In this document: positions 7,581 to 15,695 of the stretch, piece by piece | Layout: every line of letters starts with the position of its first letter | Position numbering within the stretch: position 1 is the first letter of the stretch | Assembly: GCA_964433345.1 (NCBI GenBank) | Contig: CAYSQJ010000002.1 | Span: 124,001-188,000, forward strand | Source of the DNA: Ga0077527 sp964433345 | Lineage (GTDB): Bacteria > Pseudomonadota > Gammaproteobacteria > Burkholderiales > SG8-41 | Direction: 5' to 3' | DNA: 64,000 nucleotides | The notes under the pieces: model-generated | The model's input: the letters and a program-made list of their open reading frames with translations, nothing else | What the model was told of the DNA's origin: nothing | Database searches by the model: none | Program-made: the position numbers and the translations under genes

Positions 7581-9404
7581 ATGCCCGATTACAGCCTCGA
7601 CCTGACGCAACTGGCCGCTGCCTACCGGCAGGGATGCCTGACCCCGGAAGCGGTGGCCCGCGATGTTTACGCATCCATCGCGGCCTCATCCGGCAATCCC
7701 GTATGGATTCACGTCGTGCCACCAGGGCAAATGGCGGCACAGATCGCCGCGCTGGAAACACGGCGCGCGGCGGGGGAGGATCTGCCCCTTTATGGCATTC
7801 CTTTCGCGGTAAAGGACAACATCGACGTGGCGGGTTGCCCCACGACGGCTGCCTGCCCGGCCTATGCTTACATGCCCGAGGCCACGGCGTTTGCGGTGCG
7901 ACGGTTGCAGGATGCCGGCGCGCTGATGTTCGGCAAGACCAATCTGGACCAGTTCGCGACCGGACTGGTAGGCACCCGGTCACCCTATGGCGCCTGCAGC
8001 AACGCCTTCAATCCTGAATACATTTCCGGCGGATCGAGTTCGGGTTCCGCTGTCGCCGTGGCTGCGGGCATGGTGAGTTTCGCACTCGGCACGGATACTG
8101 CGGGATCGGGTCGTGTGCCCGCAGGCTTCAACAACATCGTCGGGCTCAAACCCACGCCGGGTGTCGTCAGTACCGGCGGAGTGGTGCCGGCCTGCCGCTC
8201 GCTCGACTGTGTTTCGGTGTTCGCCCTGACCTGCGAGGATGCTCAACAGGTATTCGGGATCATGCGCGGCTTCGACAGTGCCGATATCCATGCGCGCAGC
8301 GATACCGGGGAGGCGTCCCGCTATCGCGGGGCGACAGGGAGGTTCCGCTGCGGCGTGCCGCCTGCACACCAACTCGAGTTCTTCGGCGACACGTCGGCGC
8401 AGGCCGCGTTCGAAAGTTCGATGGCGACGCTGCGCGGGACCGGTGCCGATCCCGTGGAAATCGATTTTCAGCCGTTTCTGGAGGTTGCGCGCCTGCTTTA
8501 TGAAGGTCCGTGGGTGGCGGAACGTTATGCCGGCATCAGGACATTTCTCGAAGCGCATCCCGAGGAACTGCACCCGGTGACGCGCCAGGTGATCGAGTCC
8601 GCGCGGCAATGGAGCGCAGTGGATGTTTTCGAGGCGACGTACCGGCTGCGGGCACTGCAGAGGCGCTGTGCGGCGGAATGGAAAAAAATGGATGTGCTGG
8701 CGGTCCCGACCAGCGGCACCATCTACACGCTGGCGCAGATTGCCGAGACGCCGCTGCAGCGCAATACGGACCTCGGGTATTACACGAATTTCGTGAACCT
8801 GCTCGACCTGTGCGCGCTGGCAGTGCCCGGGCCGTTTCGCGCTGATGGTCTGCCAGCCGGCATCACGCTGATTGCAGAAGCGAATGGCGATCGTTTCCTG
8901 GCCGAAATCGGCGCGCGCTTCCACCGTGCCGGCGCCGTCAACATGGGCGCTACGCGGTTTGCACCGCCCCCGATGACGCCCCCCGCCGCCGGAGACATCG
9001 CTGATCAGGTGGTGCTTGCCGTTGTCGGTGCGCATCTCTCGGGTCTGCCGCTCAATGGCGAACTCACGGGGCGCGGCGCCAGACTGGTCGAAGAAACGCG
9101 GACGGCGCCGGACTACCGGCTGTACGCCCTGTCCGGCGCACCGCCGGAGCGGCCAGGCATGGTGCGCGTCAGCAGCGGCGGCGCAGCGATCGAGGTCGAG
9201 TTGTGGGCGATGCCGGTTGAAGCGCTGGGTTCGTTCATGGCGGGGGTGCCGGCGCCGCTGGGCATAGGCAGCATCCGGCTTGCCGATGGCCGCGAGGTAA
9301 AGGGTTTCCTGTGTGAGACCTGGGCGGTTGCCGGGGCCCGCGACATCACGGCGAGCGGCGGCTGGCGCCGTTATCTGGCCGAACGTGCAGGCGTGCAGCC
9401 ATGA
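7581..9404 (+). CDS. allophanate hydrolase-type amidase
   Basis: A 607-residue protein: an amidase-signature domain plus the C-terminal domain typical of allophanate hydrolase. The catalytic Lys is in PFAVKDNIDVAG (Lys78), the cis-Ser in GGSSSGSAVA (about 153) and the nucleophile Ser176 in DTAGSGR. The C-terminal part carries GAHLSGLPLNGEL and PGMVRVSSGG-type motifs. AtzF-type enzymes split allophanate to ammonia and CO2. No urea carboxylase gene is adjacent, so biuret- or amide-derived allophanate is more likely. The ATG at 7581 is preferred over an in-frame GTG at 7548 that abuts the hairpin. It overlaps the next gene by four bases (ATGA). Confidence 0.85.
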   Translation: MPDYSLDLTQLAAAYRQGCLTPEAVARDVYASIAASSGNPVWIHVVPPGQMAAQIAALETRRAAGEDLPLYGIPFAVKDNIDVAGCPTTAACPAYAYMPEATAFAVRRLQDAGALMFGKTNLDQFATGLVGTRSPYGACSNAFNPEYISGGSSSGSAVAVAAGMVSFALGTDTAGSGRVPAGFNNIVGLKPTPGVVSTGGVVPACRSLDCVSVFALTCEDAQQVFGIMRGFDSADIHARSDTGEASRYRGATGRFRCGVPPAHQLEFFGDTSAQAAFESSMATLRGTGADPVEIDFQPFLEVARLLYEGPWVAERYAGIRTFLEAHPEELHPVTRQVIESARQWSAVDVFEATYRLRALQRRCAAEWKKMDVLAVPTSGTIYTLAQIAETPLQRNTDLGYYTNFVNLLDLCALAVPGPFRADGLPAGITLIAEANGDRFLAEIGARFHRAGAVNMGATRFAPPPMTPPAAGDIADQVVLAVVGAHLSGLPLNGELTGRGARLVEETRTAPDYRLYALSGAPPERPGMVRVSSGGAAIEVELWAMPVEALGSFMAGVPAPLGIGSIRLADGREVKGFLCETWAVAGARDITASGGWRRYLAERAGVQP

Positions 9405-10231
9405 GCCTCTACCGTGGCATGGACCGCGCAGCGCTCGATGCGGGCTACGACAACTCGGCTGCGGTTGCCGACAGCGCCTTGCTGCTGGCCGGTTTCGACG
9501 CGCGCAGCGCGCAGTTGCGTAGCGCAAGGCCGCAGCATCTTGATCTCCGCTATGGGCCCGCCGAGCGCAACCGCATCGATTATTTCGCGGCGCCGTCACC
9601 AGGGCCGGTGCTGGTGTTCATCCATGGCGGTTACTGGCAGATGCGGCGCAAGGAAACCTTCAGTTTTCTCGCCGCCGGTCCGCTTGCGCACGGTATTCAT
9701 GTCGCACTGATTGGTTACACGCTGGCGCCGGAGAAGACACTGGCCGGCATAGTCGACGAGGTGCACGACGCGCTGGTATGGCTGGAGCGGCACGTGGCGG
9801 ATTACGGAGGCGATCCGCAGCGCCTGCTGGTATCCGGCTGGTCCGCCGGAGGACATCTTGCCGCGATGATGCTCGATGCACCCATGGTCAAGGGCGGGCT
9901 GGCGGTCAGCGGCATATTCGATCTCGAGCCTGTGCGCCTCAATTATCTCAATGCCAAACTTGGTCTGACCGCCGGGGAAGCGCGCCGCCTGAGCCCCTTG
10001 TTCAATCTGCCGCAGCGTCCGGTGCCCCTGTTGCTGGCCTGCGGTGGTGGGGAATTGCCCGAACTGCAGCGCCAGTCCGCGGCTTATGCCGGGGTGCGTG
10101 CGCAGGCGGGGTTGCCCGGACGTTTGCTGCAGTTGCCCGGACTCAACCACTTCACGATTCTCGAGGAACTGGCGAATCCCGACGGCCAACTCACTGCGTT
10201 GGTGCGTGAACTCGCGGCGATGCCGGAGTAA
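9401..10231 (+). CDS. alpha/beta hydrolase, kynurenine formamidase-like
   Basis: A 276-residue cytoplasmic hydrolase. HGGYW (75-79) is the oxyanion motif of the formamidase/esterase branch, GWSAG (146-150) holds the nucleophile Ser148, and GLNHFTI supplies the base His near 253. Its start overlaps the stop of the allophanate-hydrolase-type gene, implying translational coupling, and an ABC importer follows. It may release an amide or formyl group upstream of the amidase step. A kynurenine role is not supported by any neighbouring tryptophan-catabolic gene. Confidence 0.8.
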   Translation: MSLYRGMDRAALDAGYDNSAAVADSALLLAGFDARSAQLRSARPQHLDLRYGPAERNRIDYFAAPSPGPVLVFIHGGYWQMRRKETFSFLAAGPLAHGIHVALIGYTLAPEKTLAGIVDEVHDALVWLERHVADYGGDPQRLLVSGWSAGGHLAAMMLDAPMVKGGLAVSGIFDLEPVRLNYLNAKLGLTAGEARRLSPLFNLPQRPVPLLLACGGGELPELQRQSAAYAGVRAQAGLPGRLLQLPGLNHFTILEELANPDGQLTALVRELAAMPE

Positions 10232-10415
10232 TCGCCGCATCCTTGCGGTGCGATGTCGCGCAAGCTGCACCGCGAAGGTGCACCCCCCTGTCGCAACACC
10301 GCTCAATCAGTTGTTTTAAATGGTTGTTTCCCTTGGCACGGCGATTGCTAACTCAATGATCAAAGGTGCCATGTCGGTGCCGTGATCATCCGCCAACCCT
10401 ATATCAGGAGCAGCC

Positions 10416-11387
10416 ATGAAATCAGGTCGCAGACGTTTGTTTTCCACGCTCGCCGCACTCACCGTTGTCGCATCCGCGGCGATGCTCCCGACCACTGCCC
10501 TGGCGCAGGATCAGAAGGTGATCAAGGTCGGCACCCTGAAACTGATTCATGCCATCACGCCGTATTTCTACCAGCAGTTCGCGCCGCCGGGATACAAGAT
10601 CGAGGTGATCCCGTTTGAAAGTCCCACTGACGGCAAGAATGCAGTGGTGACCGGCACTGTCGATTTCGGCACCTTCGGCATCGCGGCCGCGATGCTGGGT
10701 GCCGCCGCGGGCGAGCCGGTGGTGGTGTTTGCACCGCAGTGCAACGGCGGCATGGCAATCGTTGCTGGAGCCAAATCCAGCATCAAGACCATCCAGGACC
10801 TGAAGGGCAAGAAAGTCGCGATCTGGCCGGGTTCCACCCAGGAAGTGGTGATACTCGAGCGGCTGAAAGCCTCGGGCATGACGATCAAGGACATCCAGCC
10901 CATCCGCCTGCCGTTCTCCGACATGGCGCCGGCGCTCGCGCGCGGCGACATTGATGCCTACGTCGGTGCCGAACCCGGACCGGGCATCAGCCTTGCCAAC
11001 GGCGTGGGCAGGATCGTCGAGTATCCGTACAGCACCGCCATCGGCTCCCTGAACATGGTGTGGGCGACCCGCCAGGAGATGATAGACAAGAACCCGGAGC
11101 TGGTGAAGGTGATGATGGAAATGCACCGCAAGGCGACCGATTTCGCGATGGCCAACCGCGCGGAAATGGTCAAGATGACCATGCAGAAGCTTGGCCAGCA
11201 GCAGAAATCGATTGAACTGGCTGCGCCCAATGTCCAGCTGACCTGGAAAGTCGACGCCGAGTTCATCAAGCGCGCCAAGGCCTACGGCCAGCTGATGCTC
11301 GAGAAAAAGCAGATCCGCGCGCTGCCGGATTTCGACAAGTTCATCACGTCGAAATTCATGCCCGTCGAAGTGGCCTCCAAAAAATAG
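10416..11387 (+). CDS. ABC transporter substrate-binding protein (NMT1/SsuA-like)
   Basis: A 323-residue periplasmic binding protein with a signal peptide ending ALAQDQKVIKVG. The fold is the NMT1/THI5/SsuA type used for nitrate, sulfonate, taurine or pyrimidine-like ligands: segments such as VVTGTVDFGTFGIAAAMLGAA and LKGKKVAIWPGSTQEVV are visible. It heads a three-gene importer (permease at 11409, ATPase at 12259). Linkage to the amidase and formamidase-like genes suggests a nitrogen-containing organic ligand; this is inference from context. Confidence 0.88.
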   Translation: MKSGRRRLFSTLAALTVVASAAMLPTTALAQDQKVIKVGTLKLIHAITPYFYQQFAPPGYKIEVIPFESPTDGKNAVVTGTVDFGTFGIAAAMLGAAAGEPVVVFAPQCNGGMAIVAGAKSSIKTIQDLKGKKVAIWPGSTQEVVILERLKASGMTIKDIQPIRLPFSDMAPALARGDIDAYVGAEPGPGISLANGVGRIVEYPYSTAIGSLNMVWATRQEMIDKNPELVKVMMEMHRKATDFAMANRAEMVKMTMQKLGQQQKSIELAAPNVQLTWKVDAEFIKRAKAYGQLMLEKKQIRALPDFDKFITSKFMPVEVASKK

Positions 11388-11408
11388 AACCGGGCGGCCA
11401 GCGATCCC

Positions 11409-12266
11409 ATGTCGACGATTCCGGGCGAACTGCCGAAAACTGCCGCGGGGGGCGCAACGGCCCCTGCGCAGCGGTTCTCGTTGCCGGAGCGAGTGCGCGG
11501 CCCGCTGCTGGCCATCGCATTTCCGCTGGCCCTGGTGGTGCTGTGGCACTACGTAGTGGTGATGAGCGGTACCCGGCTTGTTCCGACGCCGTACCAGGTC
11601 GGGGTCATGATGTGGGATTTCATCTTCGGAGGCATTCACGACGATGCCTTCAGCGGGACCATATTCACCCACCTGCTGGCATCGATGCAGCGCGTGTACG
11701 GCGGCTTCGCGCTGGCCATTGCCATCGGTGTGCCGATGGGACTGCTGATCGGCAAGGTGCCGCTGATCCGCCAGATGCTCGATCCCACGCTGTCGCTGCT
11801 GAGGCCGATACCGGTCACGGCCTGGCTGCCGCTGTCGATGATATTTTTCGGTCTGGGTCCGCGGTCTGCGGTGTTCCTGGTGTTTCTGGGGGCGTTCTAC
11901 CCGATACTGCTGAATACCATCTTCGGAGTGCGCTCGGTCGACATTCGGCTGTTCGAGGCGGCCTCCATGCTGGGTTGCGACGGGTCCCGCATGTTCCGCC
12001 AGATCGTGCTGCCGGCGGCCATGCCCAGCATATTCAACGGTCTGCGGCTGGCGCACGGCTTCGCCTGGATACTCATCGTGGTCGGCGAAATGACCGGCGT
12101 GCCGACCGGACTGGGCTCGGTGATCATGGATGGACGAACACTGTCTCGCACCGATCTTGTGATCACCGGAATGATCGTCATCGGCATCGCCGGTTTCCTC
12201 ACCGACCGCATCATCGTTGCCGCCAACAACAGGATCTTGCGCTGGAGCCCGCAGCATCATGGATGA
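11409..12266 (+). CDS. ABC transporter permease (SsuC/TauC-like)
   Basis: A 285-residue inner-membrane permease of the BPD-transport (SsuC/TauC/NrtB) type. Hydrophobic spans include LLAIAFPLALVVLWHYVVVM near residue 45. The EAA loop that contacts the ATPase reads EAASMLGCDGSRMFRQIVLP. The end overlaps the ATPase start by eight bases, so the two are translationally coupled. It provides the channel for the ligand captured by the preceding binding protein. Confidence 0.9.
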   Translation: MSTIPGELPKTAAGGATAPAQRFSLPERVRGPLLAIAFPLALVVLWHYVVVMSGTRLVPTPYQVGVMMWDFIFGGIHDDAFSGTIFTHLLASMQRVYGGFALAIAIGVPMGLLIGKVPLIRQMLDPTLSLLRPIPVTAWLPLSMIFFGLGPRSAVFLVFLGAFYPILLNTIFGVRSVDIRLFEAASMLGCDGSRMFRQIVLPAAMPSIFNGLRLAHGFAWILIVVGEMTGVPTGLGSVIMDGRTLSRTDLVITGMIVIGIAGFLTDRIIVAANNRILRWSPQHHG

Positions 12267-13062
12267 ACATGCACAGACAATGCGGCGCCAGTTTCTCGCG
12301 GTGCGCGATATCACCAAGACCTTCCGTGTCGGCGGAGACACCGTCGAGGCCCTGGGCCGGGTGAACCTGGCGATAGACAAGGGCGAGTTCGTCTGCCTGA
12401 TCGGCGCCTCCGGCTGCGGCAAGTCGACGCTGCTGCGCATCATTGCCGGCTTCGAGCGGCCGACCTCGGGCCAGATCACCCTCTATGATCATCCGGTCAC
12501 CGGCCCCGGGAGCGACCGCGGCATGGTGTTCCAGGACTATGCGCTGTTTCCGTGGATGACCGTGCGCGAGAACATCAGTTTCGGTCCGCGGCAGAAGGGC
12601 ATGGCGAAGAAGTACGTGGCCGAAATCACCGATGAATACCTGAACATGGTCGGCCTGCAGAAGTTCGCCGACCGTTTTCCGCAGCAGCTCTCCGGCGGCA
12701 TGAAACAGCGGGTGGCGATCGCGCGCGTGCTGGCCAACGAATGCGAGCTGCTGCTGATGGACGAACCTTTCGGCGCGCTCGATGCGATCACCCGCGAGAG
12801 CCTGCAGCAGGAACTGCTCGAGATCTGGGCGCGCACCGGTGTCACGGTCATCTTCGTCACCCATTCGGTCGAGGAGGCGGTGCTGCTGTCGGATCGCGTG
12901 GTGGTGATGACCGCAGGACCCGGCCGCGTCGAGTCGGACATCGCAATCGAGCTGGACCGTCCGCGCGACGTATCGGGTGTCGAGTTCAACCAGGTGCGGC
13001 GCGACATCACGCAGCGGCTGACCAGCCATGTCGGGCGCCGTGAGCTGAAGGCAGTGGCCTGA
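12259..13062 (+). CDS. ABC transporter ATP-binding protein (SsuB/TauB-like)
   Basis: A 267-residue ATPase. Walker A GASGCGKS at 49-56, Q-loop in VFQDYALFPW, signature LSGGMKQR at 144-151, Walker B LLLMDEP at 164-170 and the H-loop in THSVEEA. The ATG at 12259 was chosen because it overlaps the permease stop (ATGGATGA); the open frame continues upstream only within the permease gene. It closes the three-gene importer. Confidence 0.93.
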   Translation: MDEHAQTMRRQFLAVRDITKTFRVGGDTVEALGRVNLAIDKGEFVCLIGASGCGKSTLLRIIAGFERPTSGQITLYDHPVTGPGSDRGMVFQDYALFPWMTVRENISFGPRQKGMAKKYVAEITDEYLNMVGLQKFADRFPQQLSGGMKQRVAIARVLANECELLLMDEPFGALDAITRESLQQELLEIWARTGVTVIFVTHSVEEAVLLSDRVVVMTAGPGRVESDIAIELDRPRDVSGVEFNQVRRDITQRLTSHVGRRELKAVA

Positions 13063-13160
13063 AGACGTCTGAGCCGGTTCCACGATCCGGCCCTCGTGCC
13101 GGTCAGCAGCTGCAGTGGCGCTTATAATCCCCGCGTTCCCACAACGCACAGGATCAGCCC

Positions 13161-14603
13161 ATGTCAGCTCCGGATACCAACCGCCGGCCCGCACCCGACA
13201 AAGTAATCGTCGATCTCGCGAAATATGCGTACGGCTACAAGCCGGCGAGCAAACTCGCCTATGAAACCGCGCGCCTGACGCTGATCGACAGCCTGGCCTG
13301 CGCCTTCGAGGCATTGGCCTATCCGGACTGCACCAAACTGCTCGGCCCCGTCGTGCCCGGCACCATCGTGCCCAACGGCGCGCGCGTTCCCGGCACGAAT
13401 TACGTGCTTGATCCGGTCACCGCCGCATTCAATACCGGCGTGCTGGTGCGCTGGCTGGATTTCAACGACGCCTTCTACGGCCGCACGGTGATACATCCGT
13501 CCGACAACATCGGTGCCATCCTGATGACCGCCGACTGGCTGTCGCGCACCCGCGTCGCCGCCGGAAAAAAACCGCTGACCATGCGCGAAGTGCTGGCCGC
13601 GGTGATCAAGGCCTATGAAGTGCAGGGCGGCCTGGCGCTGGAGAACGGCTTCACTGCCGCAGGTCTGGACCACACCATCCTGGTCAAGATCGCCAGCACC
13701 GCCGCGATTTCCTCGCTGATCGGCTGCACGCAGCAGGAAATAGTCAACGCGCTGTCCAATGCCTGGGTCGATGGCCATGCGCTGGCGACCTATCGCCGCA
13801 AGCCCAACACCGGTGCGCGCAAGTCCTGGGCTGCCGGTGACGCTTCGGCGCGCGCGGTATGGCTGTCGCTGCTGGCGAAGAAGGGCGAGATGGGTTATCC
13901 CTCGGCGCTGACCGCGCCGAAATGGGGTTTCTACGACGTGCTGTTCAAGGGCAAGCCCTTCAAGTTCCAGCGTCCGCTCGGCAGCTACGTCATCGAGAAC
14001 ACGCTGTTCAAGATTCCTTACCCGACTGCCTTCCACGGCCAGACCGGGGTGGAAGCGGCGATCAAGCTGCACCCGCTGGTGAAGGACCGGCTCGACGAAA
14101 TCAGCCACATCGAGGCGCGCGCCCACAACTCGACGATGGTGATCCTCGACAAGACCGGGCCGCTCGCCAACTTCGCCGACCGCGACCACTGCATGCAGTA
14201 CATGATGGCCATCGGCCTGATCTTCGGCGACATGACCGCGAAGCATTACGAGGACGAAATCGCCGCCGACCCGCGCATCGACAAGCTGCGCGCGAAAATC
14301 CGCCTCACCGAGTACGAGCGCTACGAGCGCGAGTACCATGATCCCGCCAAGCGCACCAATGCCAACTCGATCCAGGTCTTTTTCAAGGACGGCAGCAAGA
14401 CGCCGCTGGCGGAAGTGAACTACCCGCTGGGTCACCGCAAGCGCCGCAAGGAAGGCGTACCCGCAGTGATGAAGAAGTTCAACGAGAACACCGCGATGGT
14501 GTTTGCTCCGAAGCAGAAGGCGGCGATCGCCGCGGCCTGCCTCGACCAGAAGAAGCTCGAGGCGATGGCGGTCAACGAGTTTGTCGATCTGCTCGTTCGC
14601 TGA
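13161..14603 (+). CDS. MmgE/PrpD family dehydratase
   Basis: A 480-residue protein of the MmgE/PrpD family, whose best-known member is 2-methylcitrate dehydratase. Visible features: LTLIDSLACAFEAL near residue 45, the conserved RWLDFNDAFYG segment (about 96-106), HPSDNIGA just after, and PYPTAFHGQTGVEAA (near 290). No methylcitrate synthase or lyase is nearby, so another hydroxy-tricarboxylate or hydroxy acid is the likely substrate. A TATAAT (13123-13128) lies 32 bases before the ATG. A second member of the family lies at 21772. Confidence 0.88.
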   Translation: MSAPDTNRRPAPDKVIVDLAKYAYGYKPASKLAYETARLTLIDSLACAFEALAYPDCTKLLGPVVPGTIVPNGARVPGTNYVLDPVTAAFNTGVLVRWLDFNDAFYGRTVIHPSDNIGAILMTADWLSRTRVAAGKKPLTMREVLAAVIKAYEVQGGLALENGFTAAGLDHTILVKIASTAAISSLIGCTQQEIVNALSNAWVDGHALATYRRKPNTGARKSWAAGDASARAVWLSLLAKKGEMGYPSALTAPKWGFYDVLFKGKPFKFQRPLGSYVIENTLFKIPYPTAFHGQTGVEAAIKLHPLVKDRLDEISHIEARAHNSTMVILDKTGPLANFADRDHCMQYMMAIGLIFGDMTAKHYEDEIAADPRIDKLRAKIRLTEYERYEREYHDPAKRTNANSIQVFFKDGSKTPLAEVNYPLGHRKRRKEGVPAVMKKFNENTAMVFAPKQKAAIAAACLDQKKLEAMAVNEFVDLLVR

Positions 14604-14613
14604 CAGACGGATT

Positions 14614-14726
14614 CGTCACCCCGGCGAAAGCCGGGGTCCAGTGCGGCATATCGTTTCCGGAGATCTTATCCTGGATCCCGGCGTGCCCCCCAGGGGGGAC
14701 TTCCTTGGGGGTGCGCCGGGATGAAG
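14614..14726. repeat. REP family B element with nested hairpin module
   Basis: Starts CGTCACCCCGGCGAAAGCCG and ends GCGCCGGGATGAAG, the form of the widespread proteobacterial CCGGCGAAAGCCGG palindromic repeat. Its second hairpin (CCCGGC ... GCCGGG) carries an extra inner module CCCCCCAGGGGGGACTTCCT at 14685-14704. It lies between the convergent MmgE/PrpD and SMP-30 genes. Another copy is at 63802-63905. Confidence 0.85.
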
Positions 14727-14733
14727 GCCCTGA

Positions 14734-15654
14734 CTACGACAGCCCGTACATCTTCCGCCCCGGCGTTGGCAGTTCCGCGCTGAGGATCGCACCGCCTTCG
14801 GAGTCGATGATGTACAGCGTGTGCGGGTCCTTGACCCCGAAGGCGCAGTTGGTGACCACGTCCGAGCCCGGGGAGTCGATGCGGTACATAGGCTCGCCGC
14901 GCTGGTTGAACACCCATACCGCTCCCATGTCCGGGTGCGCGACGGCCAGTCCGTCATCCTCGTCGATCGCCATGCCGTCGGGGCCGCGGCCGCCTGACAT
15001 CTGGATGAACACCCCCATGCGCGACACCGTGCCGTCGGGCATCAGCGGCAGCCGCCATACCGCGTTGGCGCGGGTCACCGCGACGAACAGCGTGTTCTCC
15101 GCGGCGTTGAGCACCAGTCCGTTGGGGCTGGGGATGTTGTCGGCGATGCGTTCAAGCTTGCCGTTACCGCGCAGCCTGTAGACCGCGCCGCTCGGATTCT
15201 GCAGGCCGCTCTGGCCCTGGTCGGTGAAGTAGAGGTCGCCGTTCGACGCGAACACCAGGTCGTTCAGTCCCTTGAAAGTTTCCAGGTTGTAACGGTTGAT
15301 CAGGGTTTCGATGCGCCCGCGCTTCGCATCGAGCAGCATCAGCCCGCGCTTGTGGTCGGTGACGAAAATGCGCCCGTCCTTGTGGATCTTCAGGCCGTTG
15401 GGCTCGCCGTCGTATTCGACGACGAGATCCCAGGCGCCCATCGGCGAAATGCGGAAAATGCGGCCGAAGGGGATATCGGTGACATAGAGGTTGCCCTTGC
15501 GGTCAAAGGACGGGCCCTCGAGGAAACAGCCGCCATGCGGCGCGGGGCGGCCTGCAGCGAGGCGCTCCGCAGACACTCTGGTGCGGCGGAATTTTTTCGG
15601 CAGTTCGGCGAAAACCTCGGCGGTAATGCGCTCGGGCGGTGCGAAGAAGCTCAT
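14734..15654 (-). CDS. SMP-30/gluconolactonase family protein
   Basis: A 306-residue six-bladed beta-propeller of the SMP-30/gluconolactonase/LRE family, a calcium-dependent lactonase group. Metal-site type motifs are FLEGPSFDRKGNLYVTDI (the Glu ligand), SPNGLVLN (the Asn ligand) and RGPDGMAIDEDD (the Asp ligand). No signal peptide is seen. It starts 41 bases from the divergent acyl-CoA ligase gene. A paralogue of identical length lies at 19868, with the same opening MSFF-PP. It probably opens a sugar-acid or organic lactone. Confidence 0.88.
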   Translation of the reverse strand: MSFFAPPERITAEVFAELPKKFRRTRVSAERLAAGRPAPHGGCFLEGPSFDRKGNLYVTDIPFGRIFRISPMGAWDLVVEYDGEPNGLKIHKDGRIFVTDHKRGLMLLDAKRGRIETLINRYNLETFKGLNDLVFASNGDLYFTDQGQSGLQNPSGAVYRLRGNGKLERIADNIPSPNGLVLNAAENTLFVAVTRANAVWRLPLMPDGTVSRMGVFIQMSGGRGPDGMAIDEDDGLAVAHPDMGAVWVFNQRGEPMYRIDSPGSDVVTNCAFGVKDPHTLYIIDSEGGAILSAELPTPGRKMYGLS

Positions 15655-15695
15655 GGTCTCAATATGGACTGGTCTGCGGAAGGAGCGGCGATTGT

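Noticed and set aside
10422..12479. 685-residue minus-strand open frame across the ABC operon
   Set aside because: A histidine/arginine-rich shadow of three well-supported genes.
13123..13128. Full promoter for the MmgE/PrpD gene
   Set aside because: The TATAAT is good, but no -35 box is found at the right distance; it is only mentioned with the gene.
13161..14603. prpD of a propionate operon
   Set aside because: No prpB, prpC or acnD gene is nearby; the family name is kept without the pathway.
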